Assembly: GCF_016808095.1 (NCBI RefSeq)
Contig: NC_068972.1
Coordinates: 8,240,001-8,304,000 of the forward strand
Direction of reading: 5' to 3'
Source: Vigna angularis
Lineage: Eukaryota > Streptophyta > Magnoliopsida > Fabales > Fabaceae
DNA length: 64,000 nt
Shown: positions 30,973-44,519 of the stretch, piece after piece
How the letters are laid out: each line of letters opens with the position of its first letter
Position numbering within the stretch: the stretch's first letter is position 1
Position numbers and translations under genes: made by a program
Notes under the pieces: model-generated
What the model was told of the DNA's origin: nothing
What the model saw: only the letters and a program-made list of their open reading frames with translations
Databases searched by the model: none

Positions 30973-31339
30973 TCCCTATCACGTCTTTCTCGCATCCATA
31001 CAAAAAGTGGCTTAGCAATACCATTTTGTTTTCCAACACATAGGAATCGGATTCATAAATTATATATTTATATCGCACAAAATTAACTAAATTTCATATA
31101 AATAAATAAAAAATTATTATTACTCCAAGCGTTTTTCATTTTCATTTTTTGTTTGGAATAAAAATAGAACACGAATTGTTGTTTCTACATAAATATTAAA
31201 AAATGGGTTGTTATGTTTCTTTAATTTAATAATTAAATAAAATATATTATTGAAGTATATTTTTCAAGTTAAACTGATCAAAGTTAAAATTTATTATACG
31301 AACGGTACTTAATTTGTCCAAATCTAAATTAGGAAAGTT

Positions 31340-31460
31340 AAAATTTATTATTTTCAAATTCACTTTTATTTACCTTCAAATTTACTCAAATAAATGACAA
31401 AAAAAATTATCTTCAAATCCTCTCAAATCCCCTCAAATTCATCCTCTCAAATCCACTAAA
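31340..31460. repeat. Fragment related to the 2.5-3.3 kb MITE-like arm
   Basis: The repeated ATCCTCTCAAATCCCCTCAA and TTACCTTCAAATTTAC motifs match the style and order of the inverted repeat near 2.9-3.1 kb. Only one arm is evident. Confidence 0.4.
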
Positions 31461-31720
31461 AAAAGGCCTTATGTTCGCGGAAGTATTCGATATCCATCTC
31501 AAAATCAATGTTAAAAGAGGTGAAGTTGAAAGTAAACCTTTTTAAAATTTATTTTCCTTGTATGTATAGATTTCAATTCGTAACACAAATTGAAAGTAGT
31601 ACGTACCTCAGTTAAATAATAATTTAAAAATTTTAAAATATGTGTAAACAACAATTTTATATTAATTTATGATAATAAATTAAGTGAACAAATTTTTATA
31701 TTGATTATTGCAATAATCAA

Positions 31721-31724
<4 letters not shown>

Positions 31725-31782
<58 letters not shown>

Positions 31783-31783
31783 A
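31725..31783. repeat. (AT)n microsatellite
   Basis: TA dinucleotide run with one interruption (TATTTATA near 31768). Confidence 0.95.
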
Positions 31784-32025
31784 AAGAGAGACTGCTTTCA
31801 GATAACCTTAATCTATAAAAGTAAAAACAATCTTGTGAAGACATTATACTTAATAACATGAAAAAATAAATATGTAATTATATTATTTAAACTACATAGA
31901 AACTAAAATCTGTTTCTAAAATGACAAGGAAACAAGTTATAATATTTATATTTCTAACTTATAGGAATTGTTTTCATGAATAATGATTTTTTTTCTAAAT
32001 ATCTAAAACATAATAATTGCCCGAT

Positions 32026-32252
32026 GTACATATTACTTAAGATTATACATGTAAGTTGTTAAACTTTTAAAGTATTAATAAAAATCTCATAATTTAATTT
32101 TAATATTAAGTTGATGAAAATAATTATTCTAAAAAAATGTCACATATTACTTAAGATTACACATTTAAGTTGTTAAAGTATTAATAAAAATCTCCTGATT
32201 TAATATATAATATTGAGTTGATGAAAATAATACATCTTAAAAAAAATGTCAC
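32026..32252. repeat. Imperfect ~113-bp direct tandem duplication
   Basis: Both copies contain CATATTACTTAAGATTA, then AAGTATTAATAAAAATCTC, then TTGATGAAAATAAT and AAAAAATGTCACAT in the same order. The second copy begins at about 32141. Confidence 0.8.
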
Positions 32253-35200
32253 ATGTGAGATAAAAATAAAGTAAAATTAGATGATAATAGTTATATAATA
32301 AATTTAAAGTTAATAATATTTTCACATCCCAGTAAAAACCATTCATGTATATAAGGACACAAGTCCTTCTTGCCTGTAACGTAGACATATGCGATCTCTA
32401 AACTAAATCTATTTGTTTATTTTATTGCAACATATGATAAAATATTACATATAAAATTTAAATCAAATGAAAAAGTTAAGCTCATATTTTTTTTACCTTA
32501 TTTTCCTGTTTGCATGCTCAACATCAGAGTTTAGATAGAGAAATTACTTTTACGATTTGTTCCATGATTTATCTTCGTGATATACGCAAGGCTAAATACA
32601 TTTAAATGAGGTGAAGATATTCTAGAATTAATAATTTCCTTATTTTAAGTAAATTCATCAATTTCTTAATGTTAACTTTAGTAGAGTAATTTAATATAAA
32701 AATTATGATTAAAGCATAAAACATTTCAACATTAAGTAAATATATGTATGAATATTAACTTCTAAACACAAACTTAAATGTGATCGTATTAACTAACGGA
32801 TTTATATATATTATCATGAATAAATTTTTATATTCAATTATTCTAATTATTAGTTAGATAAAATCTTAAAAATACATAATATTTTAAAAAATTTAATGCG
32901 TTGAATATTTTACTTTTGTTAATATTAAAATACATTTGTCTGAAAACTTTTGAACGTGTCTAATTTTCAGTGATTTGAGGTTTTGTCGTAACAATTTTTA
33001 ATTTTTTTTGTTAAAAAAATTCGTTGGTTTAGGTTTCTTTCCTTAGGTAGGTATGAAACTTTTTTTTTTTATTTCAATTTCTTCACATTTTCCAGCTTAC
33101 ATTAAAAAAATTAAATGGTGTGATCAATTCATATACTTTAACTGTTGTTTTCAACTACCAAAAAAAAAATCCATATAACTTAATTCGGTAAGATATCATG
33201 GTTTCAACCGGCCAAAACTTTATCTATTCCCACCCAGAAAATAAAATAAATTCACTCCGGTGGCAAACATGTTTGAGCAACTGATTTTTGTTAATAAAAA
33301 ATTTAACAAATAAATAAATATAGTTAACTAATATTCAAACAATATTCAAATTAATTTTTATAGTGAAAGCTAATTGGGTGTGCCTAATTGCACCCACCAA
33401 CCACCTTTATATAGTTAAGTAATAACTATTATTTATGTTAATATATAGCAATTATTAAAACCAGTGATTTTGTAACACGTGAGTGATCCAGTCACCACAA
33501 TTCATATTCATGAACACACTCAAGCTTCTATATGAGGCTTTTTTGATGTTGGCACTCGCGCCACGTGTGAGCCTACTCAAAAGTTTATGTATAGGAGCCA
33601 TCAATTTCAAACCAAAGTTTTGATTTTTCTTTTTCTTTTTTTTAACTTTCCTTTTTTTCTTCCTTTTCCACACTTTTCCATGGGAAACAAAAATGTGTAT
33701 CTTTTGGTCCCACGAAGCTTCGATCCTAATTACGATTTCTCATAACTTCTCAGTGCAAATGTGACTTCATGTCATTCTTGTCTGGTTTTGCAGGTCAATT
33801 TCTTCTAGAACATGAAGCTGTAGTTATGGAAGTGCTTAGCGAATAATTAGTACTAATTGATAGAATATCACTTTAGTACTTGTATATTAATTTTGTAAAT
33901 ATAAAACTTCTGATTTGAAGTTAAATATACATATAATAATTTTACATTATTGTGCTCGTATCATTTCTAGTAGGATTGGGATTTTGTTGTCTCGTATAAA
34001 CGATAAGTGAGAATCATATTGTTAAAGTAATTAACTTTTTTATTATTACCTTAACGTGTGTGCACCTCTTCTATCTCAAACATGTCATAGCAAATTAACC
34101 CTCTGCATATGTATAATGGCATGCTTTTAGACGAATATACTGTAAAATCAACTTTAAACCCTAAACCTAATTCTCAACTGAGTGACAAAGCAGCACGTAG
34201 TTTCTTTAAGTGAATTTGAGTTTAGTTTTTCAAGTAATGTTTTATATTCCAATTTTTAAGATGGAAAAAAAATGTTATTACTTAAGAAAGATGAATTCGT
34301 CAAAGATAATAATAAACCAAATTTTCTGCAAAAATAAAGAGATCCTAAATAATCAACAACTATTTATGGAATTAAACTAATATAACTAAATTCTGGATTC
34401 CAAATTATTTTCCGGGGTTGATTAGGTTACAAGATGACACGTTATTAGGTTATGGAATTTGGTCATTTGGTCGTGTCGTTGCTAAATGCCAATACACAGT
34501 TCTGAAGCTTTGATGTGTGAGATATGGAGTCCCCTTCCCAACCCTAACACCTTCACCAGTTACAACCTTTTCTATTTAATTACTCACCCTAAAAACAAAA
34601 CGTAAATTCCCACCAACTTTCTCAAATTTCATGCACATTTTCCTAACTTATCATTTATTACACAAAACTTGTAAAAAGTTCAAAAGGAATAATATTGACT
34701 CAGTGAGATTTCTTACTTGGTGATGACCCAAATTCACCTATTCCATTGTTTGCTGTGTTTCAAAGTAGAAATTAACGACTGGTTATAACTTCTGTTCATT
34801 TCAATTCAATGGACTAATTTTATGCATATGGAAAAAAGTTTTTTTTTTAATTGATGTGAAAAGGGGATGTGACACATCTAAAACAAACATATAAATGAAT
34901 AAAAAGTAATTTGAATGATTGATAAGAAGATTAAATATTTGAAGACATTTCAAATTTATATATATATGTACTATCCATATTTTTATTAATGATTGAGTTT
35001 ACTAATTTATCTTAAAAAGTAATGTCCATTATGGAGGAAGATATATATTATTTGTGAATGGTATATTAGGAATAAATAAGAGAAAGAATATTAAAGATTA
35101 TTTAAAATTGTGAGGAAGCATCTTAATTATTTTGTTTTAAGCGAATGATGAGTGGAATTTTGCATAGAGAATATAGAATCGAGCAGGAGTCATTTTCTGG

Positions 35201-38200
35201 CAACAAGTTGGAGTTATTGTTGATATTGCAGAAGTGGGTCACTCTTATTTGTCGTTATCCAAAACCTGACTAGGGCACATATGCCTTACTTCATTCATGT
35301 ATTCTCTGTCCAAAAAGTGAAAAGGACTCCATGTTGGGTGACCCTGACCTTCTGGGATATAGTTTCTTTAATCACATCTCTATGCACAAGCACACCATTT
35401 TCTCTCTCAATCTACCTTGCAAAATAAATAAATAAATATATATTATCATTATTATTATAATGTATACCAGTGGATTTTTTAGAGAGGATTTGAGCGACAG
35501 AATAATAATATTAATGAGATATGACATGAATCTATAAATAAACTATTGATACTATCTCTTTACTATAAAAATTTAAAACAATAGGTATGCAGTTTTTCTT
35601 TGTTGTGTATTGTTAGTTTTTTTTTTTTTTTTTATTTAATGTGAGATTGAAATTTATACCATTTCCTCTTCAAGCTCAAGGACGGACCTTACGTGTGTTC
35701 TATTCTACTGATTTACTGTGCAAGAGGATGGTGCTATTTACAAAAGGAGGCCTTGTCCCTTTTCCTTTCTCTGAATTTTTTTTTATATTTTAGTATAAAT
35801 ATATTTTTTAAGACTAATGTATAACTATTTTATCTTATTTATATTTGTATTTTTTATTTTATAGTATGATTGATATTATAATATTAGAGAATGATTAAAA
35901 AATTTTATTATATGGCCATCATGCAAGTCAGGGAACAGAGATTACATTACAAAAATATGAATAAATGTTATAAATTAACTTCATAAACAGCCAACTTTAG
36001 TTCAGCGGTCGGATGGAAATGAACAATCAAACAGAGAATAATGTAACAATTATACAAAAACAAATAATTTATCTGATTATTAAAAAGCTGTTAGATTCCA
36101 TTAATGTACCTATACTCATTTCAAATTGATGATTAATTACTATTATAGTTTGAATATTTAATAAAGTGACAGAATTTAAGGAAGGAAAGTCAATCCTGCC
36201 AAAAAAGAGAGGCCAAAAGACATGTCGTATTTATTTTGCTTGCTACGGTGTGTTTGGTCCATCACTCCAATTATTACCATTATATACCATTGGTCCCGCT
36301 GAGAGAAGAGAAGTTATGTATGATCAGAAAAATTGAAAAAACAAAAATAAAATGTTTTTTTTTTCTTTTGGTATATTTTTTCAACAGAAATACATGAACT
36401 AATGAAATAAAAATCATGTTTGGAAAATCTTATTTTAATTTTTTTTTTATGATTTTGGGACTTAGAGTATAATTTACTTGAGCTAAATTAAGAAAAGAAA
36501 TTCCCAATTCAATCCTAAATTCTTTAAAACAATATATTTATATGTGATTGAATACTTTTATTATATAACTAAATACAAATCTTATTTACAAATCGTTTAG
36601 AAACTTAATCCGAAGAGTTAAAGTGGGTATATTAACCTTAGGTGTAGAAGAAGCAAAGCTAATTAAGCAAGTGTGTGTAGCAGCTTAGAGTTGTAGCACA
36701 TTGAAAGAGAATGATGAAGCAAAATTGGGGAAGAAAAGGTGAAGGTGGGCATAATTGTATGTGCAAGAGGAAAACCATAAGTTGGTATATGGAAAAGCAT
36801 TGCAGGCAGAGAGAATGAAGCTCCATAGAATTTGCACTGTGGACCTGAGATTTGTTCTCGTGGCTCGAGGTTGCTGTTACAACATGGAATTGGAAGGTAA
36901 ACACCCGTGACGGATACCGCTAAAGTCTTTGCTTATTTGTCCACACTGCATTTGTTTTTAACAACAATGTACCGATATTCTTCTATCTCAAAAGAATATT
37001 GAAAACACCTTGTTAAGCCATATGTAGATGGTTATTATTATTATAAAAGATACAACTTTCAAAAGGAGGACACATGCATAATAACAGGTTAAGGTAACAG
37101 TAGGTTCCTATAGTTTACTTCAAATGCTGCTATTGCTACTATTTAGGATCACTTGATTAGCACCAATCATGACCCAACAAAAGGGTAACTTGATCTAAAA
37201 TTATACTGTCAGAATAATCTGTTTTCTCTTTTAGCTTCGAATTAGATACTATAAATGCGTGTATGAGGTGAAAAGTCAGATCAAAATATGCACTTAAAAG
37301 GATACAAGTAATTGCAATGGCAGAGGTACAGACAGAAAAGGTCAAATAGAACATTAATTGAGTACCGAAAAGATTGAGAATTTATAGATATTTCCCTCTC
37401 TAATCTATTTCATTCTTTTGAGTCATTCTGCACATTGTAACGAAATAGAAATCTAAGAAATAGCCGATGGTGTGACCACGAAAAAATATTCTATAAATTT
37501 TAATGGGAACCGAGAGGTGTGGCAGCAATATATAGAGGATATATATATTTATATTTAGTTATATGGCAAAGAACATATCTTATCTACCTGTGTGGATAGA
37601 AAAGAGTGGCACAAAGAGTTTTTTTTAAATATATCTGTGGCTTGAATTCTAATGCGAATATAATGGTTTGGCGCATGATGAAATGCATGCTGATACAAAG
37701 GTGAAAACAGTGAAGAAAACAGAAAGAAAGATTTTTAGAAGGAGTGAAAATTTGTGTATGGAATAGTTAGAACAATGAAACGGATCGATATGGAATGGAG
37801 AACATTAAAAGCCTGAAAGAATGTGAATTAAGTTCTTCTCTCCCGGGATCTATTGTCTTTAATATTTTTATGTCATTTCACTTTTGGTATTTCCACTAAC
37901 ATGCCTAAAACCTTATCATTTCGCATAAAGCGCTGGATTCTGCGGTAGTTTATTTAACATACATATTCTTCTTCCACTTTCTTAATTCCTTTTTTTGAAT
38001 TATGGGTTTACTTAAATTAACTTCATTTGTCCTATCTATGTATTCCTCACTGTCAGAATGGATGCTTCTTTGTTTTTCTTATGAAAAATATTAAAGTTAG
38101 TTCTGTTTTGAAAACAAATTAGGTGATTAATAATTAATTACGTCCAGAAGTGAATTACAACATGTTAAAAATGGTCCCAAATGAAAAATAGTTGACACTG

Positions 38201-40372
38201 TGGAGTGAAAGAGAAATAGAGAATCGGATTTGTGTTTGCGTTGCACTTTGTCCCACTTCAGACAAGGGTTTTCTCTAGTCAACACACATGCCAATTCTGA
38301 ATAATTAGATCAACTAGAAAAGGCACGTCCTTTCACAATGGGTCACAAGCACTACCCTTGTATCTCTCTAATATTGACCTCGCATGGCTTCCCTAGCTAG
38401 CTGGTCCCCATTAACAGTTAGGTTATGTTTCGTTTCAACTCCTGTGTCTTCCAGTTCTTGCCATTTGGCTCTTTCTCAGCTTCATATAGTGCACATCACA
38501 AAATCAACACTATAATTACTGTTCCAAAATATCCAATCTAAGAAACTTTTCTTTTTAAAATCATAAGCAAAGTTAATTTAGTACTGTGTCTCAACAAAGG
38601 AATGGTGCATGTGTCATGCATCGAGAAGGGTGATGTTTCGGTTTACGTACGGTGAAAACAAAAACGTTAACCAAACATGCTGTAGTTTGTATTGAGTTTC
38701 CTTATTTTAATTCGAAAAGACTGACATCTTTTTCACTTGTATTCTAAGTGTTGTTAACGTGAAAATACGAAGAGGAAATATAAAATAAAGGCTGCTTGGT
38801 GGAATATGACACCGCTAATTCCAACATCAATATCATAATGTTTGCGACACTCATCAGCTACCTTAAACCTAATCATGGTTGTTTCCCTCCACCCCATTCT
38901 CCCTTCTCTTGTAGCCATATATTCTTCTCGCAATCATCAGCTTCATCATTGTTCAAATTCTCATTTCATAATGCCACCACATGTCATACATAATTCCGTC
39001 GCAATATAATATCCATTCATTCCTTATTCGCATAAACTAATTAAAATAAAATTATTTTCATCTTCAATATGAAATTCAGTGAGAACTTTGTTGTCTATAA
39101 CTTTGTACGAATATTGAACTAAAGAAAGATATGTCAGTCATACATATTTATTTTGAATACAAGCAGTACTCTGTGAACTGTCAGAATCATAGTTTAAACT
39201 GACGCAAATTCTGATAGTTGCTCTTTACATAATCACGTGTAGGGGAATGTAAATGTCTGAATTCGATTTATTTACATAAATGTACTCAGTATTGTAGGTC
39301 TGATGTTTTGGTTGGGTAATCTATTTCATGTCTGCTTAACGAGTCCATTAATTCTTGAGAGTTTCATTCTATATAGTGGGTGTAAACCATGAGTTCCTAT
39401 AACTCTTATTCTCTTCTCACTTAGTGCTACCATGAGCTGTTCTTGTTTGCCCGAATGTGATCATGCCAGGCAGTAGTATTAGTTTTTATATCATCAAATT
39501 TGTTCAAGAAAAAAATTGTTTAATTTTATTGAAAATTCAAGTATAATTTAAAGTCTTATAATAAATAAATGTAAAAAATTTAAACATTGAGATAAAAAAA
39601 ATTATAAACACATTATTTTAAGATTTTATATTGAAACTAATGTTAATCTTTTATAAATTAAACTCGGATATTATTAGGATTCTCTCTCTCGTATCACATA
39701 ACCTAATAAGTTTTAGACAATCTTTCTGTAAATAAATTATCTGTGCCATTTTTATAAACAAAAGTAAACTTTTTATATGAATTTAGGATGAATTTTTTTT
39801 ATATTACTTTATAATATGTTAATATTTAAGATTTGAACTAAAAAGTTTACATTGGAGTGTAACTAAATCTACCACCCTAGCAACTCTCAATAATAACAAA
39901 ATTAACTAGAATAAGATCTCGTTTTTTTATGGATGCAAGTTTGTCTGTGAGCGATCCATTCACTTTCAAATAATAATAAGAATCACTGTCATAGAAAACA
40001 CTTTTTTACATGAGTTGTACTACTAGACAGCATAAAAATGAAAGACTATTTTACTTTGATTCATAGCAACTAGGGTAAAAAAAATCACTTTTCCATTTTA
40101 GTTAATTTTCTTCCTTCAATAATAGACACAACTTTGAAGATTTAAAAGTTCAAAATAGCAAATGAAATAAAATTAAAACTTAAAATAACAAAACCAAATT
40201 CAATTTATGTTTTTAAAAACAAATAAAATAAACTAAATGAAGTATTAATCTAGCTTATTGAAAATTGCATTATATTATCACTTTTCATAAATCAATAATA
40301 TCTATAGTGAGAAATATAGATTGCAATGCTAAAAGAAAATATACATAGTGTGATATATGATTAACAATATTA

Positions 40373-40380
40373 TATTATAT

Positions 40381-40459
<79 letters not shown>
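40373..40459. repeat. (AT)n microsatellite, about 87 bp
   Basis: TATTATAT repeats leading into a pure TA run. Confidence 0.97.
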
Positions 40460-40462
<3 letters not shown>

Positions 40463-43400
40463 GACAATGATGGTGGTGGTGGAAGACGTGGTGTAAAGGG
40501 AAGAAGCCACACAAGAGAAGAAGAGCGTAGAAAAGGAATTACATAGTGGATGGGCCAGTGGGAAGAATCGTCACACTTAGGAATGAAAAATATTTAATAA
40601 AAATTTTGCATTGCAAATGTGAGTATAATAACAGAAAAAACATGCAGAATAAAATTTTTGATTTTATAATTAACTCCTTTTACATTAATCATAAAACCAA
40701 CTGATACTCCTTGTAATTTATCTATTAAGAATTTTTGGTTATTTAAATTGTAAATATTATTGTAGTTCCAGAGTTGTAGTGTTAGTTTGGTAGTTACAGA
40801 TGTATATATGTTAGTAGGTGCATTTCATAGTACAAATTAAATATATAATGATTCAATTGTATATCATCTTCGAGCAGTCCTCATTTTAAATATTCTATTA
40901 TAGTTGTAGCCCTTTTTTTTATCTTTAACTAATATTTAATTGTTTTTGTAATTTTATATACAAGTAGTTATACTTATTGTGGCTAACGTTAAAATAAAGT
41001 ATCTTTGTGTGTTATTTGTTTAATAAATGAGACTATTATCTATAATTATTTTATTTTGTCTATTATTAATTCATGTCATTTATTAACGTGGTTTTTTAAT
41101 ATTGTGTTTTTTTTTTCTTGTTCTTTGATTTGTTAATGCACTATGTGCACACCAATACTTTTTACTAATATTGGTGAACAATATTTTTAATAGTCATATT
41201 TACCTATTTATTTTTGCTTTTCATTTATCTTCACTTTGCCTATATCTTTTTTTATTAAGAAAAGACGAGTAGGGATGAGAGTAAATCAAACTGAACTTTA
41301 TATAAATAAATCCGAACTTGTCATAAAAAATTGATATTCGACTTGAGATGATAGTACTATATGAGAAATGTTTTTATTTTTACAATTAACTTATTTTGAA
41401 AGCTGAATTTAGTGCATTACATGGCTTTTTTTTTCACAACAAATTTAAGTAGACTAATAATCTAAAATTTAAAGAGTGTAATAGTAAGTTAAGAGACTAA
41501 ATAGAACTTATCATGAACTATAAACTTAATAATAAAGACTACTTTATTCATAATTTTTTTTATCTTGAATATTTATTTTATTTATAATAAGATATTTTTA
41601 AAATTAAAAATATCACATATGAAATTCTAAAATATATACTTTTTTTTGCATATGTAAATAAATAAACATATAACCAATAATATATTATAGGAATAATAAT
41701 GTAAAGCGAGTGATGTAGATTAGTTTGTAATCGATAAGAAAAAGTACTATATAGATTAAGTATTTTATCTTATTATTTTGTTTAGGTTCGTTCCACATAA
41801 CTCGTAGTTTATACGAACCAACAAATGAGACGGGATGAACCATATGTGAATTTGTCTAAAAAATGTGTTCATAGTTTATCATGTGACCTCAGATATAATT
41901 ATTATGTGTATTCGTCATTAGTTAAGTTTGCTTTCAATAATATTTCTTTTACTAATTCTTAATTTTCATCAATTAAGTTTACTTTTAGAATCTTTTATTT
42001 ATTATCCAATTTTATTAAGTTATTTGAAATTTAATTTTTATAATTATTTTAGATATATGTATCTAACAGAATTGTATTTAAAAAATAAAAGTTATGACAT
42101 ATAAATATAATTTATTTTAAAAAATAAACTTATAAAATTTATTATCTTACTAATGTAATTAAATAAAAATAAAAAATTTAGAAAATAAAAAATTTATTAT
42201 GGAGATGACCCAGAAAAATGTAGTAAAAAAACTAAACCATAAACTTAAGAAAGACGTATGACTGAAGCCGTTGTGGCGGATTAATGCGAGACGAGGCAAA
42301 ATGAAACCGGCTAACTGACATCCCTAGCAGATTTTGTCATGCCTCCAAACTTAATCTATTTAATTAATAAATTAAAGTTAAAATTTAATATTAAATAAGT
42401 AGGATCTAATAAATCACTAAACCAGTGGTCGAATTGACAGGATTATTCTCACTCAGCTATGGATGAGCACACATTAAAACTTAGAGGTCCCATTACCAAG
42501 GCATTATCTGATATCTGATGCTCATGTTACCAAAGGGGTAACCCAAATTCAATGTGCATTCTGCATGCAATCAAAATTAAATGCACTGCATCAAGTCAAT
42601 GACCCTTACTTATTGTTATTACTTCTCACCATTCAACAAGATCAAATACATTTATTGTGCACACTCTACAATATTTCAATTAAAGCTTTCATAAACTCTT
42701 CCTCGAGTATACAAATCCATCTTCTTCTTTCTTCGATACTAACGTTATCTTCCAAAATCTTTCGTCGAGTATTCTTGTTAATGCTCCTACGCCATCAAAC
42801 AACGACTTTCTCATAATCTTCTTTCCTCTTCAATTTATTCTCAGCAAAGTACGTGTCAATGTAGTAAAATTGAGAACAAGAATCTAAACGCAGAGAAAAT
42901 GGACTTATATTCAATTTTACGATAAACTCAATTCTGATTTTTCTTTCTTTTCTATCTCTATGTAATCATTATCGTTATATATAATACGCGGAGAATATTA
43001 TCTTTTTAAAAAAAGTGTATGAAATATGAAACTCTTATTTTGAAGGAAGGATGACGCCATCGCACTAATACGTCGTCGTCGTGTTTGGCACAGTTTCTTC
43101 ATCGTAAACGGTTGCTGGGTCCACCAGTCAAAGGGTGTCGGTGGTTTAAGATCAACTTTCCATACCAAAGCTTTCAATTTTTTTTTCTTTTACTTTTTCG
43201 AATCTGATTCCTTTTTTAGATTTCCTACAAAATATGAGAAAGTGAGGAACCCTTTTTTTTTTTTTCTTTATCTGATTTATTTTATGAAAAGTTAAAAGAA
43301 AAAATTAAGACGCATGCACTTTAACCGTTATCAGTTACTTGATTTGAAACCGTTCTAAACTTTATTTATTAGTGTTATGGATTATGAAATCATTGTTTAC

Positions 43401-44141
43401 AATGAATTACATGATTCGGTTCTCTAGGACCTTGGTAATCCAAAGTTCCTAACATCCTTCATCCATTTGTGATTGAGAAGAGAGGGAACTTATCAGTTTT
43501 TTATAGGTATCAGTATCCTATACTAGATATAATTTCCTAGGATTTACAACTTCTATCCAACAATAAAAGATAATCATGTGGGAACACAACTTATATTATT
43601 TTGTTGTGGTTATAAATAGGTAGAAATGCTACTGTCTAGTTTTCTGTATCAAATCTTAGTTTATACATGTTGGAATTTGTAGCATTATTAATATATGTGT
43701 GCAACATTTTATACTAGTGTAATAATTGACACTCAATCTAACTTGGCTTTCAGTTTAGAGATATATGATTTATGTTTTGTTCTAATCAACTTAATTAGAC
43801 ATGAAGCATTGATTATACGCGCACCTAATTTGCTCAAATATTAATCCTAGATCACATATATTAATTACACCCTAATTTTGTTATCTTCAAGCTGTAAAAC
43901 CCACCAATTTTTGTTTATACGGTTTACAACAAACTATCAGTATATACAGTGTTTGAATGTGGAGTTGACTTTGCTAACTCTGTCCACTAGCATTGAATAT
44001 ATATTAAATATGTGCGACTTCCGTACAAAATATTATCTCTATTTCTTTTAGTGCTGTTTAAATTTGTTTTTGAAGAAACTAAGTCATGCAGTGTTATATT
44101 TTGGTTAGTTAAGATTTTATTTATCTTTTTATTTCTAAATC

Positions 44142-44184
<43 letters not shown>

Positions 44185-44400
44185 GTTAAAGACGAGTGAA
44201 TGATAAAAAAATTAGTATTGTCTTTAACTTCAAAATAACTGCTAAATAGAAAATCATCTTTGAAATATTAAATTTAAAAAAAATAAGATAAAAGAAAAGC
44301 GTGAGTTATGTTTTTACTTTAAACCAAACGGATAAGGCAACAGGGTTGTAATTACCATATCCATCCAGAAACGGTAACACAGACAGAGTTATCGAATTTC
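40460..44400. other. AT-rich intergenic region upstream of SUT1
   Basis: No supported gene. A leucine-rich 83-codon frame at 42565-42816 has no domain or codon signal that I recognise. The 43.0-43.3 kb stretch is less AT-rich. This region should contain distal SUT1 regulatory DNA, but I cannot point to specific elements. Confidence 0.5.
44147..44179. repeat. (AT)n microsatellite, short
   Basis: A 33-bp TA run about 340 bp upstream of the SUT1 start codon. Confidence 0.95.
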
Positions 44401-44451
44401 AAAGCCAGCAGATTCTCCGTTATATTACATGCAACTCCCCTCTCCCTCAAT

Positions 44452-44458
44452 TATAAAA
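44452..44458 (+). promoter_or_regulatory. TATA box of SUT1
   Basis: TATAAAA lies 62 bp upstream of the ATG at 44520, inside an A/C-rich leader (CACACACTCTC) typical of a short plant 5' UTR. This predicts transcription starting near 44480-44490. Confidence 0.65.
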
Positions 44459-44519
44459 CCCCTCAACACTCTCGCAAACCACACATCACAAAACTAAACA
44501 ACACACACTCTCTTCCAAC

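Larger units (their letters stand above)
28851..30977. mobile_element. Palindromic tandem array of a TRIM retrotransposon, TSD TCCCT
   Basis: The array (28856-30972) is made of 120-bp LTRs alternating with 147-bp internal segments, period 267 bp. Each LTR begins TGTTGGAAGTCCCACATCGA and ends CTAA(T/C)A. It is followed at once by TGGTATCAGAGCC, the primer-binding site for initiator tRNA-Met, and preceded by a polypurine tract GAAGGGGGTG. Five minus-strand LTRs are joined head-to-head at about 30076-30078 to four plus-strand LTRs (the first truncated). TCCCT flanks both ends (28851-28855 and 30973-30977). There is no gag or pol. A recurring 88-codon frame exists only because 267 is divisible by three. 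The structure fits a TRIM, mobilised in trans. Confidence 0.88.
30978..40372. other. Long AT-rich intergenic region
   Basis: About 9.4 kb without a supported gene. A short exon-like piece at about 33795-33845 (GGTTTTGCAG, then a 16-codon frame reading QFLLEHEAVVMEVLSE and a stop) could be the last exon of a lost gene. Separate entries cover the microsatellite and tandem duplication. Small frames at 36.7, 37.2 and 38.8 kb show no domain and I do not call them. Confidence 0.5.

Noticed and set aside
42565..42816. 83-codon leucine/serine-rich frame
   Set aside because: No recognisable domain, AT-type composition, no promoter or splice context.
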